From NCBI GenBank assembly GCA_045654885.1, contig JAZOOF010000012.1, positions 1-40,664 on the forward strand: 40,664 nt of DNA. The letters run 5' to 3'. Origin of the DNA: HGM04593 sp045654885 (GTDB lineage Bacteria > Bacteroidota > Bacteroidia > Bacteroidales > Bacteroidaceae). Made by a program: the position numbers and the translations under genes. Each line of letters opens with the position of its first letter. Positions within the stretch are counted from its first letter, which is position 1. The notes beneath the pieces are model-generated. The model did not search any database and was not told the DNA's origin. It was given only the letters and a program-made list of their open reading frames with translations. Below are positions 7,979-16,220 of the stretch, in pieces.

Positions 7979-9640
7979 TTACTGTCGCTCCTTTGCTGCA
8001 GTCAGAGCTATGTCGTATGCCTGCAGATAGTTCTTGATGAAGTGCTTCCAAAGAGCCTTCTCGGCAATCTTTGCAACCTTTTTGCGGCAGTCGTTGACAT
8101 CCTTTTCAGAAAGCTCTGCAAAGTTACAAATATTTTTTGTAATAACATCGGCTGCATCGAAATAGTTGCTGTCGGTACGCGAGATAACCTCTACACCATC
8201 AAGCAGTTCGCCACGACGGCCAAGCACCGAGTTCACCCAAAGTCCAAAACCGGCAAGGTTTGTGGTGATTGTGGGAATGTGGAATGCTGCGCTCTCGAGC
8301 GGAGTGTAACCCCATGGCTCGTAGTATGACGGGTAGATGCTCAGGTCGTTACCGATGAGAACATCGTAATAGTCCTTGTTGAAGATGCCGTCGTTACCCT
8401 TGAGGTAGCAGGGAACGTAGATTACCTTCACGCGGTTCTTGCCGCTGCGGTTGTCAATCTGCAAGCCGCGTATGCCGCATGCGATTGCATCCTCGTAGAA
8501 GTTGTGGAGGTTGTGTGTAAGATATGGGTTAGGCAACGGAGTGTCCCAAGCGTCCTTGTCACTTGAGAGACGCTTTACCAAATCCTCGCGTGCATCGCCC
8601 GACCATGCAGGAACGTCAATGAACGCAACGACATCGCGTGTGAGACCTTCGCATGCGTTAAGGCGCGCCATTGACTCAAGGAACATGTCGATACCCTTGT
8701 TGCGCATCTCCATGCGGCCACCTATACCTATTATAATGGCATCATCGGCGATAGCGTCACCTGTGAGAGCCGCCGCCACGCGCAGACGTGCCTTGCGTGC
8801 AGCCTTTCTCTTTGCAGTGAAGTCCTTGCCGACGGGCACAAAGTCTTTCTCGAAACCGTTTTCAAGAATCACATCGCACTCACGGCCTACAAGCTGCTTG
8901 CACTCGCGTGCTGTAATCTCGCTCACTGTCGTAAAGCAGTCAACGTTAAGCGCAGTGTTCTTCTCCACCGACTGCTTTGACTGCACGTTGAGTTCCTCGG
9001 CCATCTGGTCGCCGTTGTAACCGTCGAAGTAGTCATACAAAGGCTTGCCGTTTGAAGCTATTGAGCGGCCAATGCTTGTTGCATGGGTTGTGAAGATTGT
9101 TCCCACTGCAGGCAGGTTCTTCTTGAGGTACAACGCAGCACCACCACTCTGCCACTCGTGAGCCTGAACAACCACATTGCTGCCGGCCTTGATGTTTGTA
9201 TTGTAGAAACTTTCGATTACCTTGCCTACAGCATAACCGAAAATCATAGAATCGTCGTAGTCGCCATAACCATGGAGTGAATCCACGCCAAAATCGTTCC
9301 AGAGCTCGCCATAGATGGCATCCTTGTCGTCCATGTAGCCTGTGTAGTCAACAAGCACCACCTTTGGACGGCCGGGAATCTCCCAGTGACCGCAGCGTAC
9401 GGTGAGCTTGTCGCTGTTTATCTTCTTGCGCCATGCATTCCAAAGGCGCTTGTCCTCGGTAAAAAGTGGATTCTCTTTCTCTTTCCACAAGTCGGGACCA
9501 ATGTAGATTGCGTTCAATCCCTCAATTTCAGAAATGGTGCGGGCTTTGGTAGATACCACTGTATAGATGCCGCCCACCTTGTTACAGACCTCCCAGCTAA
9601 TCTCGAAAAGATAATCGGGAAGCAATAATTCCTTCTTCAT
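7979..9640 (-). CDS. Glycogen synthase, GT3 family (eukaryotic-type)
   Basis: 553 residues. The N-terminus LFEISWEVCNKVGGIYTVVS carries the Lys-Val-Gly-Gly sugar-nucleotide loop (about 21-24), and PSYYEPWGYTPLES near residue 465 carries the paired acidic residues of the retaining GT-B active site. Both match yeast/animal-type glycogen synthases (GT3) rather than bacterial GlgA (GT5). GT3 enzymes use UDP-glucose, so this probably extends glycogen from UDP-glucose in the cytoplasm. That is family knowledge, not seen here. It lacks the long N- and C-terminal phosphoregulatory tails of eukaryotic enzymes. It is first in a two-gene unit with glgP and has a clear promoter at 9745-9776. Confidence 0.93.
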   Translation of the reverse strand: MKKELLLPDYLFEISWEVCNKVGGIYTVVSTKARTISEIEGLNAIYIGPDLWKEKENPLFTEDKRLWNAWRKKINSDKLTVRCGHWEIPGRPKVVLVDYTGYMDDKDAIYGELWNDFGVDSLHGYGDYDDSMIFGYAVGKVIESFYNTNIKAGSNVVVQAHEWQSGGAALYLKKNLPAVGTIFTTHATSIGRSIASNGKPLYDYFDGYNGDQMAEELNVQSKQSVEKNTALNVDCFTTVSEITARECKQLVGRECDVILENGFEKDFVPVGKDFTAKRKAARKARLRVAAALTGDAIADDAIIIGIGGRMEMRNKGIDMFLESMARLNACEGLTRDVVAFIDVPAWSGDAREDLVKRLSSDKDAWDTPLPNPYLTHNLHNFYEDAIACGIRGLQIDNRSGKNRVKVIYVPCYLKGNDGIFNKDYYDVLIGNDLSIYPSYYEPWGYTPLESAAFHIPTITTNLAGFGLWVNSVLGRRGELLDGVEVISRTDSNYFDAADVITKNICNFAELSEKDVNDCRKKVAKIAEKALWKHFIKNYLQAYDIALTAAKERQ

Positions 9641-9744
9641 CGCTAATTAATAAATCTCAAAATTTTCTAAGGATTCCACACTTCTGGAACACCTTATTAT
9701 ATATACAAATGGAGAGAAAGTACCCCCTCTCTCAAAATGAAGTG

Positions 9745-9776
9745 CAAAATTACAAAATTATTTTCTAATAACCAAA
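9745..9776 (-). promoter_or_regulatory. Bacteroidetes-type promoter of glycogen synthase
   Basis: On the minus strand TTTG (9773-9776), 20 bases, then TAATTTTG (9745-9752) fits the -33/-7 consensus TTTG-N19..23-TAnnTTTG exactly. A second overlapping TAATTTTG at 9753-9760 is too close to the TTTG. The leader would be about 100 bases. It lies between glycogen synthase and the V-ATPase terminator, in a 310-bp gap that otherwise holds no gene. Confidence 0.75.
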
Positions 9777-9893
9777 GAATTAAAATAACTTAAAAAGGCA
9801 AAAATTGTACAAAACCGCGACAAACAGTTAGCAAATAATTGCCAAAACAGACATAAAGAGGGAAACAGCAGCATTTCGGTGGACATTGTAAAA

Positions 9894-9932
9894 AAAACAA
9901 TTGCTCCCACAGTAAGTGGAAGCAATTGTTTT
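9894..9932 (-). terminator. Terminator of the V-ATPase operon
   Basis: A 17-bp stem (9894-9910 with 9916-9932, one imperfect pair) and a five-base loop, followed on the minus strand by a T run. It is 19 bp after the atpK stop. Confidence 0.9.
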
Positions 9933-9950
9933 CAAAGCGTTACTCTTGTA

Positions 9951-10370
9951 TTACACCAAGAATGTTGCAACGAGTGCAAGGATGGCGTAGAACTCGGGGA
10001 GAGCTGCGTAAATCATGGTGTTTGTCTGCACGTCGTGACCCTGTGCCATTGCCACGATACCGTTTGCACAAACCTGGCCCTGACGGATTGCAGAGAAAAG
10101 ACATACGATACCAACGCCAAGGCCTACACCGAACCACAACATACCAGTCTCGGCTGTTACCTTACCGAAGTGGAGCAACAGTGCCAAGAAACCGTAAAGA
10201 CCCTGTGTAGCAGGAAGAGCCGAGAGAATCATGTAACCTGATGACTTTGAGCTGTCCTTCTTCAATGCGCCAACGGCTGCATTACCTGCGATTGTTGTAC
10301 CGATACTACTACCAATACCTGCGAGTCCCAACATAAGACCCATTCCCAAATAACCTAATAAAAGTTCCAT
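9951..10370 (-). CDS. atpK: V-type ATPase subunit K (membrane c-ring), Na+-type signature
   Basis: 139 residues with four predicted membrane helices (double-hairpin form, as in Enterococcus NtpK). It forms the rotating ion-carrying ring. The helix-2 segment LPATQGLYGF supplies L52, T55 and Q56. Helix 3 AIRQGQVCANGI supplies Q97. Helix 4 LPEFYAILAL supplies E126. These correspond to L61, T64, Q65, Q110 and E139, the Na+ ligands known in E. hirae NtpK, so sodium coupling is likely, although proton use is not excluded. It is last in the operon. The 162-bp gap before it (in transcription order, after atpI) contains a palindromic repeat cluster, which may help set its higher stoichiometry. Confidence 0.95.
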   Translation of the reverse strand: MELLLGYLGMGLMLGLAGIGSSIGTTIAGNAAVGALKKDSSKSSGYMILSALPATQGLYGFLALLLHFGKVTAETGMLWFGVGLGVGIVCLFSAIRQGQVCANGIVAMAQGHDVQTNTMIYAALPEFYAILALVATFLV

Positions 10371-10413
10371 AATGTTTAGTTTTTAATATTTATAATTTTT
10401 GTTTTCATTTTTA

Positions 10414-10525
10414 ACCCCCTCCGAGGCTCAGCCTCTCGTCCCCCTAACACAGGGGGACAATATAAAACTTTTTCTTTTCATATTCCTCCCCTGCCTTAGG
10501 GGAGGTGTCCGTAGGACGGAGGGGT
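10414..10525. repeat. Composite palindromic repeat between atpI and atpK
   Basis: Outer arms ACCCCCTCCG and CGGAGGGGT enclose three hairpins: GTCCCCCT/AGGGGGAC (10438-10458), CCTCCCCT/AGGGGAGG (10485-10505) and TCCGT/ACGGA (10508-10520). A related half-element (ACCCCTCCG then CCTCCCCT/AGGGGAGG) lies at 26875-26917. It looks like a REP-like dispersed repeat sitting inside the operon. Confidence 0.65.
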
Positions 10526-10532
10526 ATAAAGT

Positions 10533-12377
10533 TTATTCGTTCTTGAATGGTTTGTACTCTTCGCCCTTGCCTTCATAGCCTGCATTCTTGAAATACTCCA
10601 CGAATGTAAGACGCAACGGGTGTACAAAGGCACTGAGGCACGACATTGCAATGTTGAGTGTGTGACCTACAAGAATAATGAGGCCGAAACCTATCCAGCC
10701 AAACACCGCACCTATACCTTCCTGTCCCTCGACAACCATCATCGCAAGGCTGTTGAATGTTGCTCCAAGCATACCGCCTGCAAGGCCAAGGGCAAAGAGA
10801 CGGATGTATGAAAGGATATCGCCAAGCAAGCCCGATGCCATGTTGTAGGTATCCCACAGGCCGGCACCGATGTTCACAAGGATGTTGCGGCGGAGGTTGT
10901 TGAGCAGATATATGCCCACTGCACCAACACCACCAACGACCATGAACACAAGCTTTGATACTCCTGCAGGTATCACACTCAGGAAAGTAAGCGTACCCAC
11001 AATCACACTACCAACGACCACCAGCCACCAGCCCCATGCACTGAGCGACTCCTTGAAACCGAAGAACACGGTGCTGTTGATTGCCTTGACTGTCATTGCT
11101 ATTGAAATGTGTACAATACCTATTCCAAGGGCAAGAATCATCTGTTTGTCATATGTAGCGCCCATAATCTCCACATCGCCGGCGATGATGAAGTTCCTGA
11201 GAGTCTGCGGTATACCGGTAAACTCCAGCAGGCTCATGCCAAAGAATGTTCCGAGCAACGCGCCCATAACGGTTGTGAAGATACCGAGCGTGATTACAAG
11301 GTTCATCATTCCTGCCATGTTCTTGCCGAGTTTCTTCTTCAGGAGGAAACCGAAAAGCACCATGAGCAGACCGTAACCGGCATCGCCCATACAGAATGCG
11401 AAGAACAACGAGAAGAACGGCGCCACAATTGGTGTGGGGTCAAAATCGGTTCCGCTTGGCATACCGTACATCTTGGTCAGCACCTCGTACATGCGGGTAA
11501 AGGCATTGTTCTTGAGCTTGACGGGGAAATTGTCGCCACGACGCGCTGCACGCAGTTCGTAGAATGCGCCGCTGTTATCGAGCATCGCCTTGAGAGAGTC
11601 AACAGACTCCTCGGGTACCCAACCTTCGAGCAAAACAAGTTTGTCACCCGAAACTTTTTCGCCACCGAGCATTACCTTTGTAAACTCAATATCACGTTTC
11701 TGCAGCTCCTGAGCCGCCTTAACGGTATTCAAACCGCTCTGCGCAAGCTGTGCAAGCTCCTTTTCAAACTCCGCAATGCGTGTATTTACCGCCGCGAGTT
11801 CAGCCTCAAGCGCTGCGAGCGACGTTGTAGGCAACTTTGCAGGCTCGGCATCGATTTCTATAGCCGCTCCTTGCGGAGTGATTGTCACAAAGTATTTGCG
11901 CGACTGCTTCTCGGCAACAAGGATTGCGTTGTATTCGCTCTCCCACTCGCTCATGTAGCTCTTTGCCGATGTAACGAAGAAATTGAGTTCGTAGCCAGCC
12001 TCGCGCAACTTCTCGACATTCGAGTAGTCGAAATTGCCCCAAGGCTCAAGGGTTGCAACATCCTTGTCGAGAACCTGCTGCAGTGTCCTGTGCTGCTCAA
12101 TATCGGCGACAAGCGCCTCCACCCTGTCAATTATTGCAGCGGCTGACGATGCGTCGCCGGCTGGCTCAAGCACATCGGGCGCACATGCCTCAAGGCGCTT
12201 TACTATGCGAGCATAGCGGGCTGCAACAGCCATCTTATGCTCCATCTCGGGGTTCTCAATGTTACCGCTCTCGCGCTCCTGGATGTGAACGACACCCACC
12301 TCGCGAAGTTTCTCAAGAAAGGCGGCATACTCCTTGTGATATACAAGCAGTGCAAGTTTTTTCATTTTCGTAATCAT
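10533..12377 (-). CDS. atpI: V-type ATPase subunit I (a-type stator membrane subunit)
   Basis: 614 residues. The N-terminal ~300 residues form the cytoplasmic arm with coiled coils (about 40-110 and 185-230). From about 310 on there are some seven or eight membrane helices. LSYIRLFALGLAGG holds the essential arginine facing the c-ring (R526), and HPLRLTFVEYF carries a second conserved arginine (R589). It couples ion passage to ring rotation. Its start overlaps the atpD stop in ATGA (12374-12377), implying translational coupling. A start four codons later (MKKLALL) is also possible. It is somewhat shorter than the ~650 residues common in archaeal-type enzymes. Confidence 0.95.
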   Translation of the reverse strand: MITKMKKLALLVYHKEYAAFLEKLREVGVVHIQERESGNIENPEMEHKMAVAARYARIVKRLEACAPDVLEPAGDASSAAAIIDRVEALVADIEQHRTLQQVLDKDVATLEPWGNFDYSNVEKLREAGYELNFFVTSAKSYMSEWESEYNAILVAEKQSRKYFVTITPQGAAIEIDAEPAKLPTTSLAALEAELAAVNTRIAEFEKELAQLAQSGLNTVKAAQELQKRDIEFTKVMLGGEKVSGDKLVLLEGWVPEESVDSLKAMLDNSGAFYELRAARRGDNFPVKLKNNAFTRMYEVLTKMYGMPSGTDFDPTPIVAPFFSLFFAFCMGDAGYGLLMVLFGFLLKKKLGKNMAGMMNLVITLGIFTTVMGALLGTFFGMSLLEFTGIPQTLRNFIIAGDVEIMGATYDKQMILALGIGIVHISIAMTVKAINSTVFFGFKESLSAWGWWLVVVGSVIVGTLTFLSVIPAGVSKLVFMVVGGVGAVGIYLLNNLRRNILVNIGAGLWDTYNMASGLLGDILSYIRLFALGLAGGMLGATFNSLAMMVVEGQEGIGAVFGWIGFGLIILVGHTLNIAMSCLSAFVHPLRLTFVEYFKNAGYEGKGEEYKPFKNE

Positions 12378-12976
12378 GCTGTCACCTCCTCTCTTTGCTC
12401 CAACAAGGACTTCAAAATCTTCTGTGAAGACTTTGACAGGTTCTCCTCGTCTTCCATAAATCGTTTAATCTTTCTGATTGCATCCTGGTAGCCCGGAATC
12501 TGCACCTTCTCAAAGAGGTTCACCTTTTGGGTGGTCTTTTTACGTGCATGCTCAAGCAACACCAGTTTGCGGTTGAGCAATTCGCGGCGTATTGCCGTCA
12601 TTGCCATATCCTTTAGCAGCTCAATGCCGTCGGCAAACCATTTGGGTGAGTTGAAGAGGCTGTAGCGTCCGATGACAAAGCTGGCATTCTCCAACACCGG
12701 CACCTTGACACCCGCCACCTTCTGCTGCCCTATCGACAGTTCGCCCGTGCGTACAAGCGAGGGGTCGAACTCGTTCCACAGCGCAAAGAGCGCGCGGTAC
12801 TGCTCGAGCTGGGCAGCATACTCCTCGTCGTGCAGTTCCATCTCGGCCTTGCACTTCTTCACCTCGATGCGCAGGGCGCTCTCCTTGCTCTTGATGATGG
12901 GGAGGGTCCTGACACGCATCTTCAGTTGCTTTTCGAGTTGCTGAAGTGATGTTTTGTTATATTGAAATGCTATCAT
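12374..12976 (-). CDS. atpD: V-type ATPase subunit D (central rotor stalk)
   Basis: 200 residues, the family norm. The N-terminal (about 1-60) and C-terminal (about 130-195) segments are long charged heptad-like helices that would pair into the antiparallel coiled coil inserted into the A3B3 head. The start is MIAFQYNKTSLQQLEKQLK, a typical N-terminal helix. It transmits rotation from the catalytic head to the ring. It is coupled to atpI by a 4-base overlap and separated from atpB by 122 bp carrying a palindromic repeat. Confidence 0.93.
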   Translation of the reverse strand: MIAFQYNKTSLQQLEKQLKMRVRTLPIIKSKESALRIEVKKCKAEMELHDEEYAAQLEQYRALFALWNEFDPSLVRTGELSIGQQKVAGVKVPVLENASFVIGRYSLFNSPKWFADGIELLKDMAMTAIRRELLNRKLVLLEHARKKTTQKVNLFEKVQIPGYQDAIRKIKRFMEDEENLSKSSQKILKSLLEQREEVTA

Positions 12977-13014
12977 TTCCTATTTTTCTCATTTTTTGCA
13001 ACGATATAGTCCTT

Positions 13015-13078
13015 TGTCATACTGAGTGAAACGAAGTATCTCTGTCATTAAGATTCTTCACATACGTTCAGAATGACA
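13015..13078. repeat. TGTCAT...ATGACA palindromic repeat, copy 3
   Basis: TGTCATACTGAGTGAAACG and CATACGTTCAGAATGACA are inverted ends, with inner GAAGTATCT and AGATTCTTC. It is the same layout as 4965-5036. It lies within the transcribed gap between atpB and atpD. Confidence 0.65.
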
Positions 13079-13098
13079 TAAACGATTATACCATTATC

Positions 13099-14418
13099 TT
13101 ATTTTTTCCAATATGTGTCGACAAATTCCTGACGGATGTTAACCTCCTCGGGCTTGAAGTAACGTGAGAACAGACCCCATGTAACATCGAGCATCTCGGT
13201 GGTGTTCAGGTTCACGTCGATAGCAAGGAGCTTGTCCGAGTACTCCCTTGCGAACGAGAGTGTACGCTTGTCGTAGTCGGTGAGGTCGAAACCGTTCTCC
13301 ATCTTTGTCTTTGCATTTGCAGCATCGGCATAAAGACGAACGGCGGCATTCATCACCTGCGGGTGGTCCTTACGTGTCTTCTTGCCGGCAACAAGCTGCT
13401 TCAAGCGCGAGAGTGAACGGAATGGGTCAACCACAACCTTACCGATATCGCTGTCGCGGCGGAGGAACAGCTGACCCTCGGTGATGTAACCGGTGTTATC
13501 GGGCACAGCATGTGTGATATCGCCACCCGAGAGGGTTGTCACCGCAATGATGGTGATTGAACCGCCGGCGGGGAACTGCACTGCCTTCTCGTAAATCTTT
13601 GCAAGGTCCGAATAGAGTGAACCCGGCATTGAGTCCTTTGATGGAATCTGATCCATACGGTTCGAGACGATTGAGAGCGCATCGGCATACATTGTCATGT
13701 CGGTGAGCAGCACAAGCACCTTCTGGTTCTTCTCAACAGCGAAGTACTCGGCAGCTGTCAATGCCATATCGGGGATGAGCAGACGCTCAACGGCAGGGTC
13801 CTCGGTAGTGTTCATGAACGAGATGATGCGGTCGAGTGCACCTGCGTTTGTAAAGAGGTTCTTGAAGTAGAGGTAGTCGTCGTTTGTCATACCCATACCG
13901 CCAAGGATAATCTTGTCGGTCTCGGCACGCATCGCCACGTTCGCCATCACTTGGTTGTATGGCTGGTCGGGGTCGGCAAAGAACGGAATCTTCTGGCCTG
14001 TCACAAGAGTGTTGTTGAGGTCGATACCCGCAATACCTGTTGCAATGAGCTCCGATGGCTGCTTGCGGCGCACGGGGTTCACCGATGGACCGCCAATCTC
14101 GACCTCCTTACCCTCAACGGCAGGACCGCCGTCGATTGGGTCGCCATAGGCATTGAAGAAACGGCCTGTGAGCTCGTCGCTCACCTTGAGCGATGGAGCC
14201 TTGCCAAGGAATACAACCTCGGCATCGGTAGGAATACCGCCGGTACCCTCGAACACCTGGAGGGTTACCTCGTCGCCCATAATCTTAACAACCTGGGCCA
14301 ACTTGCCGTTAACGGTGGCAAGTTCGTCATAACCTACACCTGTTGCATTGAGTGAACAGGTTGCCTTGGTTATGGAGTTGATTTTTGTATATATCTTTTT
14401 GAATGCTTCTGTAGCCAT
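13099..14418 (-). CDS. atpB: V-type ATPase subunit B (non-catalytic head)
   Basis: 439 residues. It belongs to the RecA-fold ATPase B family: N-terminal beta-barrel (about 1-75), then a nucleotide-binding fold without a canonical Walker A (VTGQKIPFFADPDQPYNQ in its place), as expected for the non-catalytic subunit. Conserved segments LTDMTMYADALSIVSNRMDQIP and DPFRSLSRLKQL are present. It alternates with A subunits in the cytoplasmic head. It follows atpA by 18 bp in the operon. Slightly shorter than many homologues (about 460) but intact. Confidence 0.96.
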   Translation of the reverse strand: MATEAFKKIYTKINSITKATCSLNATGVGYDELATVNGKLAQVVKIMGDEVTLQVFEGTGGIPTDAEVVFLGKAPSLKVSDELTGRFFNAYGDPIDGGPAVEGKEVEIGGPSVNPVRRKQPSELIATGIAGIDLNNTLVTGQKIPFFADPDQPYNQVMANVAMRAETDKIILGGMGMTNDDYLYFKNLFTNAGALDRIISFMNTTEDPAVERLLIPDMALTAAEYFAVEKNQKVLVLLTDMTMYADALSIVSNRMDQIPSKDSMPGSLYSDLAKIYEKAVQFPAGGSITIIAVTTLSGGDITHAVPDNTGYITEGQLFLRRDSDIGKVVVDPFRSLSRLKQLVAGKKTRKDHPQVMNAAVRLYADAANAKTKMENGFDLTDYDKRTLSFAREYSDKLLAIDVNLNTTEMLDVTWGLFSRYFKPEEVNIRQEFVDTYWKK

Positions 14419-14436
14419 AATTCAATGTGTTAACGG

Positions 14437-16191
14437 TTAAGCCTGCTTTGTCGCAAGGTGCTGCTGCAGTTCGGCATAATATGCGTTGTACTTCTCGCTC
14501 TTGAAGACAGAGTAGTTCATCTGCTTGCAGATGTTGATAGCCTTCTTGAAGAAGTCGGTCACTTGCTGGAAGTCTTCGAATTCATACTCGTCGCGACAGA
14601 TGTCGGTAACAAGCTTCAGAATCTCCTGCTGACGCTCAAGAGGAGTAACGGCATCGACCTCGTCGAATGCATCCTGCTGCAGGATAACGAAGTCAATGAG
14701 CTCCGACTTCCAGAATGTAACGTGGTAGTCCACGGGTACACCGTCGTCGCCAAGGATATTGATTTGCTCGGCAATCTCCTTACCGCGCTGCAGGCGAGTT
14801 TTTGCCTCATTAACCATTGACAACCAACCGTCGCCCACGAGTTTTGTGATATAGCTCTCGAACTCGGGGTATTCGATATATTTTGAATAGGAGTCGATTG
14901 GGTTAACAGCGGGATAGCGCTTCTTGTCGGCGCGGTCTTGCTCAAGAGCATAGAAACAGCGTGCCACCTTCTTTGTATTCTCGGTCACAGGCTCCTTGAG
15001 GTTACCGCCGGCCGGTGACACGGTACCGATGAAGGTAATTGAACCTGCCTCGCCGTTGTTGAGGTATACATAACCTGCGCGGCTGTAGAAGTTGGCGATG
15101 ATTGAGGAGATATCCATCGGGAACGCATCGGGACCGGGGAGTTCCTCCATGCGGTTCGACATTTCACGAAGCGCCTGTGCCCAACGTGATGTTGAGTCGG
15201 CCATCAACAGAACGCGCAGACCCATAGCACGATAGTACTCGGCAATTGTCATTGCGGTGTATACCGAAGCCTCACGGGCTGCAACAGGCATGTTCGATGT
15301 GTTGGCAATGATGATTGTACGCTCCATGAGTTTGCGGCCTGTATGGGGGTCGATGAGTTCGGGGAACTCGGTGAAGATTTCCACCACCTCATTGGCACGC
15401 TCACCGCAGGCTGCGATGATAACAATGTCGGCCTCGGCCTGCTTTGAGATAGCGTGCTGAAGCACGGTTTTTCCTGTACCGAAGGGACCGGGGATGAAGC
15501 CTGTACCACCCTCAACGATTGGGTTGAGTGTATCGATTGTGCGCACACCTGTCTCAAGGAGTTTGAATGGACGTGGTTTCTCCTTGTAGTCGCTCATGGC
15601 AACACGCACGGGCCATTTCTGAATCATGTTGAGCACTCTCTCCTCGCCCTCGGCATTAGCGATGACAGCGATTGTATCTGTAATCTTGTAGTCGCCCTCG
15701 GCAGCAATCGACTTCACAGTCCATTTGCCTTCGATGCCGAAAGGTGCCATAATCTTGAGGTTCTGGTGGTTCTCCTCCACTTTACCGAGCCAAGCAGCAG
15801 CCTCAACAACGTCGCCGGCCTTTACAATTGGCTCGAAATGCCAGATTTTATCCTCGTCGAGAGGGTTTGTGTAGTCACCACGCTTGAGGAAGACACCCTC
15901 CATCTTGTCGAGGTCGTTCTGCAAACCATCGTAGTTCTTTGACAACATACCGGGTGCGAGCGATACCTCGAGCATGTGCCCGGTAAACTCCGCCTCCTCA
16001 CCAATCTTCAAACGGCGTGTGCTCTCGAAAACCTGAACATACACCTTGGCGCCATTGACCTTGATGACCTCTGCCATCAGGCGGTCGCCACCGGTCTTAA
16101 TGTAGCAAATCTCATTCTGCGCCACGGGGCCGTCAACAGCCAAGAGCACCATGTTTGCTATAACGCCGGTTACTTTTCCTTTTGTAGCCAT
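14437..16191 (-). CDS. atpA: V-type ATPase subunit A (catalytic)
   Basis: 584 residues, the usual A-subunit length including the non-homologous insert (about 110-185). The Walker A GPFGTGKT is at 235-242. ACGERANEVVEIFTEFPEL carries the catalytic Glu region, and SRWAQALREMSNRMEELPG is the conserved strand after Walker B. It hydrolyses or makes ATP in the cytoplasmic head. The gene lies 29 bp after the DUF2764 gene and 18 bp before atpB. Confidence 0.97.
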   Translation of the reverse strand: MATKGKVTGVIANMVLLAVDGPVAQNEICYIKTGGDRLMAEVIKVNGAKVYVQVFESTRRLKIGEEAEFTGHMLEVSLAPGMLSKNYDGLQNDLDKMEGVFLKRGDYTNPLDEDKIWHFEPIVKAGDVVEAAAWLGKVEENHQNLKIMAPFGIEGKWTVKSIAAEGDYKITDTIAVIANAEGEERVLNMIQKWPVRVAMSDYKEKPRPFKLLETGVRTIDTLNPIVEGGTGFIPGPFGTGKTVLQHAISKQAEADIVIIAACGERANEVVEIFTEFPELIDPHTGRKLMERTIIIANTSNMPVAAREASVYTAMTIAEYYRAMGLRVLLMADSTSRWAQALREMSNRMEELPGPDAFPMDISSIIANFYSRAGYVYLNNGEAGSITFIGTVSPAGGNLKEPVTENTKKVARCFYALEQDRADKKRYPAVNPIDSYSKYIEYPEFESYITKLVGDGWLSMVNEAKTRLQRGKEIAEQINILGDDGVPVDYHVTFWKSELIDFVILQQDAFDEVDAVTPLERQQEILKLVTDICRDEYEFEDFQQVTDFFKKAINICKQMNYSVFKSEKYNAYYAELQQHLATKQA

Positions 16192-16220
16192 ATCTATATT
16201 TAGTTTATTTTTCTTTTTTC

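Noticed and set aside
11109..12146. 345-codon plus-strand open frame
   Set aside because: Antisense to atpI, whose motifs are clear. The long frame follows from codon bias of the real gene.
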